Assembly: GCA_934047225.1 (NCBI GenBank)
Contig: OW203992.1
Location: 16,543,501 to 16,607,500, forward strand
Direction of reading: 5' to 3'
Length of the DNA: 64,000 nt
Origin: Ypsolopha sequella
Taxonomy: Eukaryota; Arthropoda; Insecta; Lepidoptera; Ypsolophidae
Below, piece after piece: positions 11,961-22,052 of the stretch (within the stretch, counting starts at the first letter, position 1; every line of letters begins with the position of its first letter). The notes under the pieces are model-generated. The model searched no databases, was not told the origin of the DNA, and was given only the letters and a program-made list of their open reading frames with translations. The translations under genes and the position numbers were made by a program.

Positions 11961-12811
11961 ACGATCACTTCAGCGTGGACTCCAACGGTATCATCACAAA
12001 CAACAAGCAACTGGATGCCGACAACAATAATGCTTACTACGAGTTTAGTGTCACCGCGAAGGACAAGGGAGAACCGTCCAAAACCGGCACCGCTACCGTC
12101 CGAGTTTACACCAAAAACAAGAACGACGAGGAACCGAAGTTTTCTCAACAGGTGTACACGCCAAATGTAGACGAAAACGCTGGGCCAAATACGCTAGTAA
12201 CTACTGTCGTGGCATCAGATAAAGACGGTGATAATGTCAGATTTGGTTTTGTTGGTGGCGGTACAAGTTCAGGGCAGTTTGTCATAGAGGAAATAACCGG
12301 TGTAATCCGACTACACAATAAAGCTATATCGTTAGACAGAGATAAATATGAATTAAACGTGACTGCGATGGACGATGGTGCTTGCTGCGTCAACGGAGAT
12401 GCAACTATCCACACATCTACTGCTGTAGTTGTGGTGTTTATTACCGATGTTAACGACAATAAGCCGATATTCAAAGACTGTCCAACGTACTTCCCTAAAG
12501 TAGAAGAAGGAGCTCCAAACGGAAGTCCAGTAATAAAAGTTCATGCTACAGACGAAGACAAAGGCGTAAATGGACAAGTGAAATATTCAATAGTTCAGCA
12601 ACCAAATCAAAAAGGAACGAAATTCACAGTAGACGAAGAAACGGGTGAAGTATCGACGAATAAGGTGTTTGACAGAGAGGGGGATGATGGCAAGTTTGTT
12701 TCAGTTACGGTCAAAGCTACTGACCAAGGAGAGCCATCTCTTGAAGGAGTGTGCTCTTTTACTGTAGAAATTACGGATGTTAATGACAACCCACCACTAT
12801 TTGACCGACAA
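11961..12811 (+). CDS. CadN: CadN large exon E, about two and a half EC repeats
   Basis: 851 bp, from CGTATTCCAG to CAA|GTAAGT, encoding the end of a split Asp codon and residues 227-509. In order: end of one EC with the non-canonical linker KNKNDEEPKF (about residue 268); a full EC ending in FITDVNDNKPIF (about residue 391); a full EC with FTVDEETGEVSTNKVFDRE and ending EITDVNDNPPLF (about residue 503). CCVNGD (near residue 370) is a Cys-Cys pair retained in insect CadN. Two canonical DVNDN calcium linkers and one degenerate one are encoded here. Phase 1 in, phase 0 out. The open frame visible from 11918 starts in the intron, and its tail after 12811 is also intronic. Confidence 0.97.
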
Positions 12812-12963
12812 GTAAGTGCCGCTTCTTTATCTACTCAGCAAAACCAGGAAATATCAAAATAATTTTGACTGGATGTTGACTGTGCTCGCATGATTCACAT
12901 GTTTGGCTTATTGTAGTGTACATATTTGACTGAATGCTTCAAATGTGGCTCATTGTATTTCAG

Positions 12964-13155
12964 AAATATGTGGAGAATGTAAAACAAGATGCCAGTATTG
13001 GCACGAATATATTGAGAGTATCAGCATCTGATGAGGATGCTGATAATAATGGAGCTATAGTTTACACTCTGAGTGCTCCTTACAATCCTGCAGATATTGA
13101 ATACTTTGAGATCCAGCCCGAATCTGGCTGGATCGTACTAAAGAAGCCTCTCGAC
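12964..13155 (+). CDS. CadN: CadN exon F, core of an EC repeat
   Basis: 192 bp, exactly 64 codons, phase 0 on both sides, between TATTTCAG and GAC|GTAAGT. It encodes residues 510-573: KYVENVKQDASIGTNILRVS, ASDEDADNNGAIVYTL (acidic calcium loop), then FEIQPESGWIVLKKPLD. The final LD is the first half of the LDRE motif; the next exon supplies RE/RD, so the alternative exons are joined inside this calcium-binding motif. The intron before it is only 152 bp (12812-12963). Confidence 0.96.
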
Positions 13156-14827
13156 GTAAGTATTATTATAACTACGATAACCACATTCGACTACATCGTG
13201 TGAAGTGACAAGTGTGATGTGATGTATGAATGAGATCAACTTTACTAAAGTTTGGTGGATGAGTGCTACCTACAAGCCCTAGGATTCCAATTGGCACTGT
13301 TTGAGTTGTTTATGATGTAAATAGTTCTAAATTAACTGCTATTGTACATTGCTGTGACCGCCGCAGCCGTGGCGTGTCAATCCTGGCTGTGAGGAGTAGT
13401 TGTCCATTGAACGGTGCTGCGCGGCACTCGGGCGCATTTGGGCGGGCTTGGCGAGGCTCTGCCGGGCTCGGCAAGACTCGGTTAGCCTCGGCTAGTTCCG
13501 CCACCGCCGTCGAGGGCTTGTTCTTCTTACAGCACAATTAGTTTCATTTGCCGCCAGTGCCGGCTCCGCACATGATCTAAGTTAACCATATTATTTCCGC
13601 AGCACCGATCTTGCATTAACTATTATCTTATCGATAAATACCGACTAGTGTAAAATACTAAATACTGACATAAACTGTTGTAAATAATTCACCGTTGAAA
13701 CTTATGTTTAGTTCTAAAACATGTACAGTTTACGTACGAGCACTTCTGTACTATATTCCGCACCGACTAGTTTTGGAGTTTATTTTATTCTGAGTAAATG
13801 ATCGATTATTTGAGAAGCTTACGCTTTTAAATACCTTTCTGTATTATATGTACATGTTTTGTTACTAATCTCTGTTTTTGTTTTGCGGCAAGTTGTCCGC
13901 TGTAGGAGGCTGTTCGATCCCGCCTCGTTATGTCACTTTATCTCATTGTGCTAGACGACTACTCATACCGCTCATCATCAACTCATATTTCTATCATGAT
14001 AATTATTAAATTTTTTACAGGGCGCCAGTATTGTTGATAATATAAATTGTGTATAATATTGTTAGTTAATATGGAAGGTGGTCAGATTGCCCCCAAGGCA
14101 GTTTGGCCATCTTAGCTGCCAGTTGTGACATATTCCTTCTGTGAAAGGGGCAACGTTCTCTATCCAAAATTGTACAGTATAAAACCGTAACGTCCATCGT
14201 TTGTACTATATTTCATTTCAATGAGTGTCGTTTCGTTGTAGTCGATAGAGGTCACTAGAAACCCTCTGACAACTTGACCTTTCCGCCATGTCTTGTATGC
14301 GAAGCTGCATGCACTTGCCTGCTTTTTGTTTAGTTATTTTACTTTCATTTACATAGTTTAGTTATTGTAAAAAGTAATTATAATGTACAGTATGTCTTTT
14401 TTTCTTTATGTACAGAAAACTTGTAAGATACCATAATATTGATTTCCAATTTTTTTTCTCGCACAACTTCAATATTGGCTACAATGAAGACTGGAGAATG
14501 TCTAGAGGCGAGCACGAAAGGTGCCTCAGGCGATGCAAGGCGACGGCTGAATGGGTGTTATCTTTCAATAAATTTCTCTGCAATGTTCTTCGTTTACTTT
14601 TGTTCAGCTTCAAGAATGATCGAGCGACGTCTGTGTGTCTATACTTGTTACAACTTTACAATTATTACATCCCCTATCAGCCAATAGATTAAATGAAAGT
14701 GGATGATACTTTGATTTCATTTTTAATTGTTTTGTTTATTAGCGATGAGCATTTATGTGTTGTATATTTGAGTTGTGTTATTATGTTTTTTTTTGGCCCC
14801 GCTGACCTCTGACCCGTGTATCTGTAG
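13156..14827 (+). other. Intron 6 of CadN, upstream of the alternative exon pair
   Basis: 1.7 kb between GTAAGT and CTGTAG. A CpG-rich block at 13350-13560 stands out (GCTGCGCGGCACTCGGGCGC and repeated GGCTCGGC-type words). I checked for a third exon copy and found none with an LDRE-like or DxVDR-like reading. The intron could hold regulatory or pairing sequences for exon choice, but nothing specific can be shown from one sequence. Confidence 0.7.
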
Positions 14828-15018
14828 CGGGACAGGTACCGCCTACGCGTGCGCGCCTCCGACAAAGGCGACCCGCCCTCCTCGGCAGACGTGGACGTTG
14901 AGTTAGACGTGGTAGACAGGAACAATAAGCCCCCCATCTGGGACAAGACCACGTATGGCCCCGTTCACATCAAAGAGAATGTCACAGTGGGTACCGTAGT
15001 GACCAGTGTGAAAGCAAG
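14828..15018 (+). CDS. CadN: CadN mutually exclusive exon G1 (first of pair)
   Basis: 191 bp (63 codons plus two bases) from GTATCTGTAG to GCAAG|GTTGGT. It starts RDRYRLRVRASDKGDPPSSA, has the linker VVDRNNKPPIW and ends NVTVGTVVTSVKA. It is a paralogue of the exon at 15122: same length, same phases (0 in, 2 out), and aligned residue for residue at the YxL, DKG.PP, DVVDR, PP.WD, TxYGP and ENxxVG positions. It therefore encodes the end of one EC repeat and the start of the next. Drosophila CadN is known to have such a/b exon pairs; this one corresponds to one of them, probably the exon 7 pair. The donor has T at +3, a weak site, which may make its use depend on trans factors. Confidence 0.93.
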
Positions 15019-15121
15019 GTTGGTATTAGGCGCAGCGGGCCCTCGGGCCTGCCGCTCCTCCACTCCTTAACACTACTAACGACGTGGTTTTGTCTGTTTC
15101 CATCGACCTTTTCCCCGCTAG

Positions 15122-15312
15122 CGAGAGACATACAAGTTGGAGGCTATGGCTCAAGACAAGGGCTTCCCGCCCTTGTCCAGAACCGTGGAGGTCCAGATAG
15201 ACGTAGTGGATCGCGCGAACAATCCACCCGTGTGGGATCACACCGTGTACGGCCCGATCTACATTCGAGAAAATTTGCCCGTCGGCGCCAAAGTGGTGTC
15301 CGTGAAAGCAAG
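15122..15312 (+). CDS. CadN: CadN mutually exclusive exon G2 (second of pair)
   Basis: 191 bp from CCCCGCTAG to GCAAG|GTGCGT. It encodes RETYKLEAMAQDKGFPPLSR, the linker VVDRANNPPVW, and ENLPVGAKVVSVKA, in the same register as the exon at 14828. With the preceding exon's LD it restores LDRETYKL, the commonest EC form, so this is the more conventional version of the two. Its last two bases (AG) join C of the exon at 23035 to make Ser. The 103-bp intron between the pair (15019-15121) is short. Joining both exons would add 382 bp, which is not a multiple of three, and so would shift the frame: only one can be used per productive mRNA. Confidence 0.95.
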
Positions 15313-16465
15313 GTGCGTGTGTTACTGTAGCACGGGCGCCGCTCGCCCCGTCTCACTGCACGCCGCGGCGCGGGGTGTCCGAGGGGAGTCTACCGCACCC
15401 AGCTCATTCCCCGCGGCGCCCCGCGCTGCACGCCTGATACTCCTTATTATTTGCTATCACCTGGTGATATGGTTTTGTTCGTTATTGTCTATCAACTGCA
15501 TTGTCACGAAACACGCGGTCTTGTTCTGATCACAGCGTGCGTTTAGATGGGAGCACTGCTTACATGGAACGGGGATCACAAAATTTATTGCGTGTCATGG
15601 CCCAAAAATATCCAATCAACAAGTATAAATTTTTAAATAAGTAAATAAAATATATGACTTAAACCTACTAAGGATGTACATAATATAGGTGATGAAAAAT
15701 TCAACGACATTTTGTTTTGATGGATATATTTGGCCAACATGCAGTTTACAAATGTTGAATCGGTTCCTACGAATCGTCTGTGTTGATGGTTTTTAAATTG
15801 TGCATGTAGGCTGAAGCATCAGTGCATTATAATTTGACTCAAAAAGTCAAGGAAGTCGTTATCTGTATCGATTCGCATGTCCTCAAAGTATTTTTTTGAC
15901 TTTCATTTGTTTTTGTTAGATCGACTAGATTAAATATTTAAAATAGAATATGATAAAAAAGTAATTTGAATAGTTAGTGGTTTCATTTCCTAGAACTTTT
16001 TAAAGTTTTAAATTGTATAGAATATATTTGTGCAACAACTTTTTTTTTTATTATATTGTTATCTGTCGTATTACATTACTTTCCTATTACTTTTAAAAGA
16101 AGTTAGTGATTTATATGTTGCTATCTTTAGTTAAAAATGTTAGGTATTGATTTTAAAATCTATTGTGCAACTTAAAACCGAGAAGGTGATAAGATTCATA
16201 TTTTTTTATACCTCATAATTATTTTAATTGGCTTTCTTACTGCTATGTCAAAAATGGTTGAATCACCTACCATTATAAAAAAGGCCGTACACCAGTGAAT
16301 TCCCCGACATTTTTTCTACTGAATGCTTTTTAGTTCAGGAAAATTATGTCTTGATTTAGGTTGAGTAGATACACATTTGTTACCCGAATAGATTTTTCGG
16401 GAACGTTAGCTTTTATTTAAAACTAGATAGATACCAACATTTTCTTGGACTAGAGAGGATTTAAG

Positions 16466-16625
16466 TAAACTCTGATTTTTCATTCCGTAGAATTATGACA
16501 GTTCAAGGAAAGGGATGGAACTGTGCAAGTAAGCGAGATGAACTGTATCGTTTCTCCTTTACTAGCACAGCGACATCCTTTTCCCTGAAATGTCAGAATT
16601 CTACGGAATGAAAAATCAGAGTTTA
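16466..16625. mobile_element. 160-bp MITE with ~33-bp terminal inverted repeats
   Basis: Left end TAAACTCTGATTTTTCATTC (continuing CGTAGAATTATGAC) is mirrored by the right end GAATGAAAAATCAGAGTTTA. It has no coding capacity. The target-site duplication is not clear, so the superfamily is not assigned. Confidence 0.8.
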
Positions 16626-16884
16626 TTTTATTATGAGTATCTAATATCTTAGACCTGTAACGTATACATATATTAGAATTATTTGTAGGGTAAAATGCAA
16701 GTATAGAGTTATAACGGTCTTGTAAGGCTGGTATTGAGAAAATAGCTATCAACGTGTTATAAACGTTAACGCCCTGTATATGCACACCGATACTGCGAAA
16801 CGTGAAAATTTAACAAATCGATGACGAATCGCGAAAATGACCAATAGAGCGAGATGCAACATACGCGATATGTTTTCATGCGGG

Positions 16885-17107
16885 CCTATTATGTATCTCT
16901 AGTTGCCAACTTAACTGGGTGCCTATCATCAAAAACATAGATATACTATCGAATTCCGATTGTCTAAGGATATGTTCGCACTTGAAGTGACGACACAGTT
17001 CGTAAATAGTTCAATACCCACTAAAGACAATTTTGCAAGTTCAGTTTTTATCTATGTTTTTGATGGTAGCCACATAGTCCAATTGGCAACCAAAGATACA
17101 GAATAGG
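16885..17107. mobile_element. 223-bp MITE with ~55-bp imperfect inverted repeats
   Basis: The left arm contains CCTATTATGTATCTCTAGTT and CATCAAAAACATAGATA. The right arm contains TATCTATGTTTTTGATGGTA and AACCAAAGATACAGAATAGG, the inverse with some mismatches. No open frame. Confidence 0.75.
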
Positions 17108-18023
17108 GGGGATGCATTGAACAGAATTTATCGCTGTTTGCCACCGTGTCCGTGTCGGTGTGCAAAGAGCGTAATACTCGTTAACGTTATAAAAAATATT
17201 TATTTAAAAATAGTTATTTGTGGAACAGGAGAAAAAAGTTTTTTTGAATCCCGAGTTTTAATCCCGAGCAAGCGAAAGATTCTATAATTAAATCACGAGC
17301 GTAGCAAGTGATTCTAAGTTAGAATCCTGAGCGTGGTGAGGGATTCAAAGACATAAGAACCAAAATCAATTTACTCTTGTGTAACACATACACAACTTTT
17401 CACCTCACTAGTGAGAAAACACAAGATGTAAAGACACTATATTTTTGAACGATCTTGTAAGAATTCAATGGTTTTTATCTTTAAATAATACACCTTATAA
17501 AAATATTGCACATAAAATAAAATGTTAGGATAGGATTTCGAGAAGTTTACCTTGTCTACGGTATCCGACAAGCTGTAGGGCTGTGTAATCTGTGTATAGC
17601 CTCCCAATGTGTATGGAATCCATATAGAGTGAAAGAGATAGCCGCCATGCTGATGTTTTCGAGCAGAGGATATGAAGTTTCTGAACGTTTTGTGAGCTAA
17701 TGAAATACGAAATACCATTTCACAGCGTTCTTAATTAAAACACTTTTCTTCATTGAGTGAGCAAAATTTGGCTACTGATTACAGAGGCGCGCTTTTCGAG
17801 CTAGTGAGGTGAAAATATAATTTGCCTCCAGAAAAATCTGTCAACAGGATTTCTTCAGCAATTGGTTTGGATTTATCTCCGGGAACCATAACATATTTAA
17901 ACTCATACTTAGTATTAAAATTCAGTAAATGCCAGCCTTAGCCTGAGGTACTTAGTATAAAATAAACCGAGGATCAAATGGTCACATAAATGGAGTCTGT
18001 TGTACATCATTATTATTCACTAA

Positions 18024-18178
18024 GGTTGCGTTCCTAAACGCCCGTGTAAATGTAAAAATTAACTGTCAACCGTTGCACAACCGAGTGAGAACGTACAGCT
18101 CATTTACCTTGTCAGAAATTTAACATTCACTTTGACAGTTTAAATTTTACATTTACCCAGGCGTTTAGGAACGCTACC
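18024..18178. mobile_element. 155-bp MITE with ~45-bp inverted repeats
   Basis: Left GGTTGCGTTCCTAAACGCCC and AAATGTAAAAATTAACTGTC; right GACAGTTTAAATTTTACATT and GGCGTTTAGGAACGCTACC. It is preceded by TAA; no exact copy of TAA follows, so the target duplication is unsure. Confidence 0.8.
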
Positions 18179-18850
18179 TACCTAAGTGTCTCGACTTGCA
18201 TAGTATAGTTTCTCGCATCGCATCAATATCACTGAATTTGCCTGATTATGGCATATGGCCACATCGGCCATGTCCACTCACCCTGTCTACCTGATCGTCC
18301 TAAACCACACAGTCTTTTAATAACCTACACAATGGAACTTTGGTGAAATCGGAACCATTACTAACTCACAATACTAACTCTTTGATTGGTAACTCATTCA
18401 TTTTCTCAACAGAAACAGAAACTAGATGATTAGTTTGCATGTTTTTAAATTGCACAAAATCTATTAATTTGTTTATAGTTATGAATGAGTTACTGCTGGC
18501 TATAAGATTTTATCCTCGGAGTTATAAAAGTACGTACAACGTATTTTGAATAATTCCCACCGTCTCATTTTTCAATAGTTGGACAGCAGTAGCTGAATTT
18601 ATGTAGATTAAAAAAGCAAGATTGCAAGAATTCCACTTGTATACTTTTAGAGATATTATTCAATATTGCTTGAAAAATGAGATTCGAAATCAGTCTATAT
18701 TATCCGGGGGCCAAGAATGTATCATCTCCATCTCCAGTGAGTTTTTGACAATTTTAGAGACTAAACAAAAATAATTTAATTAAAAATGGTTTAGTTTCTA
18801 ATATTCAAATTCATATATAAGGTCTTTCAATTTAAGTGGAAAGTAATTTA

Positions 18851-19638
18851 GGAGGTGATTCTGTATCGTTAATGATGTATTCCACTGAAATGTACTTTTT
18901 TTTGCGCGAACTTTTTCTTCATTTGTCCGTACAAACTGAGTCAGCTGATCGGACCACTTTGTACAGTGCGCGCCTCTTTTAGTCGCCTCTGAAGCTAGCC
19001 CCAAGAATCGACGCATTAGCCGTTTTACGGTGTCAGGAGGACGTTACAGGAGCGAGGGCGCGGAGCACACCCGCCTGCATGCCGCACCACACCCTCCGCT
19101 CGCCATTCGGCAGGTGTCAACACTATGCGTTAGTGTTAGTGCTACGTCCGTACACTACACACGCGCGCGTTGCATGAAATGTACGTTCGTGGAAAAAATT
19201 CTATGATTCGTTAAGTTAATCGTTGAATCTGTTTGTGTTGCCTTTATTTGTTGTTTTGTTGATTTAGTTTGTTAAAGTTTATTGTTGTTGTTATGCCTCG
19301 CGGTCGTTATAGCGTTTTGAGGTGACAATGTAGGAAAATGGTGTTTATATTAATTTGTTTTAATTAAACAGTTAAGATTGCACTAAAATAATAAATATAT
19401 ATTAAATAGGTAGGTACAACCAGTACACCTTCCCACTTATAGTAAACATTTAATAATCAACCGTTCATATTATTGTTTCCTTGACTGTACCTGCGCAAGC
19501 TTGCACTCGTAACTCAATCAGAGGCGACTAAAAGATTGGCGCGCACTATACCGAGGAGTGAAAAAAAAGTTCGCGCAAAAAAAATGCTTTGCAGTGGAAT
19601 GTGATTATGTGATGTATTAACGATACTGAATCACCTCC
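18851..19638. mobile_element. 788-bp element with ~140-bp inverted repeats, flanked by TA
   Basis: The left terminus GGAGGTGATTCTGTATCGTT is matched by AACGATACTGAATCACCTCC at the right. The arms continue inward through TTTTGCGCGAAC / GTTCGCGCAAAA to TCTTTTAGTCGCCTCTGA / TCAGAGGCGACTAAAAGA. TA is present on both sides. The centre (19010-19500) has a GC-rich part and no convincing open frame, so it looks like a non-autonomous DNA transposon. It sits directly against the left arm of the palindrome at 19641, and has split a smaller palindrome whose halves lie at 18815-18850 and 20501-20538. Confidence 0.75.
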
Positions 19639-19640
19639 TA

Positions 19641-21598
19641 TAGTATATTTCATTACGAGTGCGGAAAGCCTGTCATTGCAAAGAGTTCCGACAAATGTCT
19701 ACCCGAGCCGAGGCGCAGCCGAAGGTGAGGGTTGACAGTCGGAACAAGTTGCAATGACGGTTCCGCACGTGTACTGAACAACTATTTTTAATACAGTTGC
19801 GAAAAAATGAAGCAATTTAATAAAATAAAACTCAACTTACTAATACTCCACGCAATAAATTCGTCGTATGTAGATATGTAGCGACTTTTTGACTATTCCG
19901 GTAAATGTTCTCCGAAGCATTTTGCACGGCATTTTGTGCAATTATATTGAGTTCCGGTGGTGTTAATTCAAATAAAATATCGTTGAAATTACTCATTTTG
20001 TGCAACAAACAACTAAACCCGCAAAGAAAATTTTTGGAAAATGGCGCCAACCGTAAAAGAATATAAGCAGAGTTTTTTTTTTGTTTTCTTCACCCATTCA
20101 GTTTTTTTGTTTTCTTCACCCACCCAAAGGGAACTATGCCCATACAGCCAAGTCTTCAGCAGAATTTTTTTATGGATATGAAATGAAAATGAAATTTAAT
20201 GAGATGAAATGAAATGAAACCTAACCTAACTCATTGAATCAAATCATAAAATATGATATTGAAACAAATTAGTAGCTTCTTTTTAGAAATATTTGCATGA
20301 ATCATAAAAACTTCTATGAATTTTTTTTAGTAAAAACTTCGTGGTTGTTTTTTTCTTTTTAATAGACATTATTTTGACAGTTGGGAAAGAGAACGCACGA
20401 GTTCGGAAAAGGTAAAGAAAAAGCTCGAGTATGTAATAGCCCACATCCCGAACGCTATATGTCCCTGCAATGCGCCACTTTTTGAGCAACTGTATTAAAA
20501 AATTACTTTCCATTTAAATTGAAAGACCTTATATAAGGTGACATTTATTTTTGTAGCCAAATTCATATTAAAGAATCTGTATCGTGTATAGTGCTCAGTA
20601 TCGGGGTTCGAAGACCCTCTAGGTGAAATTCGTAAATTATATTTTTTGTGTTCCCTACAAACGCATGCCCAGCAACGAGTCAATTACTATTTATTACTAT
20701 TTATTAACATTTTATTTACCGAAATTAGCAAAAAGTGTTTTTAATACAGTTGCTCAAAAAGTGGCGCATTGCAGGGACATATAGCGTTCGGGATGTGGGC
20801 TATTACATACTCGAGCTTTTTCTTTACCTTTTCCGAACTCGTGCGTTCTCTTTCCCAACTGTCAAAATAATGTCTATTAAAAAGAAAAAAACAACCACGA
20901 AGTTTTTACTAAAAAAAATTCATAGAAGTTTTTATGATTCATGCAAATATTTCTAAAAAGAAGCTACTAATTTGTTTCAATATCATATTTTATGATTTGA
21001 TTCAATGAGTTAGGTTAGGTTTCATTTCATTTCATCTCATTAAATTTCATTTTCATTTCATATCCATAAAAAAATTCTGCTGAAGACTTGGCTGTATGGG
21101 CATAGTTCCCTTTGGGTGGGTGAAGAAAACAAAAAAACTGAATGGGTGAAGAAAACAAAAAAAAAACTCTGCTTATATTCTTTTACGGTTGGCGCCATTT
21201 TCCAAAAATTTTCTTTGCGGGTTTAGTTGTTTGTTGCACAAAATGAGTAATTTCAACGATATTTTATTTGAATTAACACCACCGGAACTCAATATAATTG
21301 CACAAAATGCCGTGCAAAATGCTTCGGAGAACATTTACCGGAATAGTCAAAAAGTCGCTACATATCTACATACGACGAATTTATTGCGTGGAGTATTAGT
21401 AAGTTGAGTTTTATTTTATTAAATTGCTTCATTTTTTCGCAACTGTATTAAAAATAGTTGTTCAGTACACGTGCGGAACCGTCATTGCAACTTGTTCCGA
21501 CTGTCAACCCTCACCTTCGGCTGCGCCTCGGCTCGGGTAGACATTTGTCGGAACTCTTTGCAATGACAGGCTTTCCGCACTCGTAATGAAATATACTA
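19641..21598. repeat. Large palindrome: two 861-bp arms around a 236-bp spacer
   Basis: Arms 19641-20501 and 20738-21598 are inverted copies. The end coordinates of each pair sum to the same number at both the outer and inner edge, so there is no net insertion or deletion, and I saw no mismatch in the stretches I compared. The same open frames appear in both arms: a 72-codon frame (MAPFSKNFLCGF..., 19832-20050 minus and 21189-21407 plus) and one sharing MSIKKKKTTTKF (20283-20513 minus, 20735-20956 plus). Inside each arm TTTTAATACAGTTGC occurs at one end and its inverse about 700 bp on, like the ends of a smaller transposon, and a further 120-bp foldback (around GTGCGGAA...TTCCGCAC) lies at the outer end. 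The ORFs match nothing I know; the first ends at a possible GTAAGT donor. Confidence 0.93.
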
Positions 21599-21884
21599 TT
21601 TTGATCCATGATACTGATCACTTACCAAGCTACCGGTATGAATTTGGCTGCATAAATAAATATCACCTTGTACAAGGTGTAATTTAATCAACCGCCCGAA
21701 TCCATACTGGAGACTCGATTAGTGATCAGGAACAAATTTCAGTGGTTCTTTTTTTCGAAACCATAAAAAAAGTTCCCTTACGCACTGGACTAGTTCGAAT
21801 ACAATTTCCTAATAGAGACAGCATGGGAGCACAAAAAAATTTGGAGCATACGAGCTTTGGAACCGCTTCACTCACGAACGTTTA

Positions 21885-22052
21885 TTACATGTTCTACAAG
21901 ACATGGAACCAGAAGACTACAAATTTTTTCTCAGAATGAACCAAGAAGCTTTCGATACTTTATTCGAACTGATTCGACCAAACATCGAAAAAAAAAGACA
22001 GATTGTCAATCGCACCACGAGACTTTCAATTGGCTGCGTCATTCGCGATTGA
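21885..22052 (+). pseudogene. Fragment of PIF/Harbinger (HARBI1-like) transposase
   Basis: The frame from 21885 reads LHVLQDMEPEDYKFFLRMNQ, EAFDTLFELIRPNIEKK, then a stop at 22050. Position and wording fit the N-terminal part of HARBI1-type transposases, where a D...Y..FLRM....FD.L...I.P.I.K pattern precedes the catalytic domain. Upstream coding-like sequence (21742-21884) is in another frame, and downstream only non-coding remnants follow. This is a dead fragment; no catalytic residues are present. Confidence 0.6.

Noticed and set aside
12145..12789. Open frames antisense to the large CadN exon
   Set aside because: They are shadows of the conserved cadherin coding strand.
14408..14692. 94- and 82-codon frames before the alternative exons
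   Set aside because: No cadherin-like residues; they do not end at usable splice sites in a matching phase.
15019..15121. Retained intron joining the two alternative exons into one long exon
   Set aside because: The 103 bp contain in-frame stops after the first exon and are bounded by usable donor and acceptor sites.
19832..20050. 72-codon frame in the left palindrome arm as a host gene
   Set aside because: It exists identically in the other arm, is short and unrecognised; I treat it as part of a mobile element.
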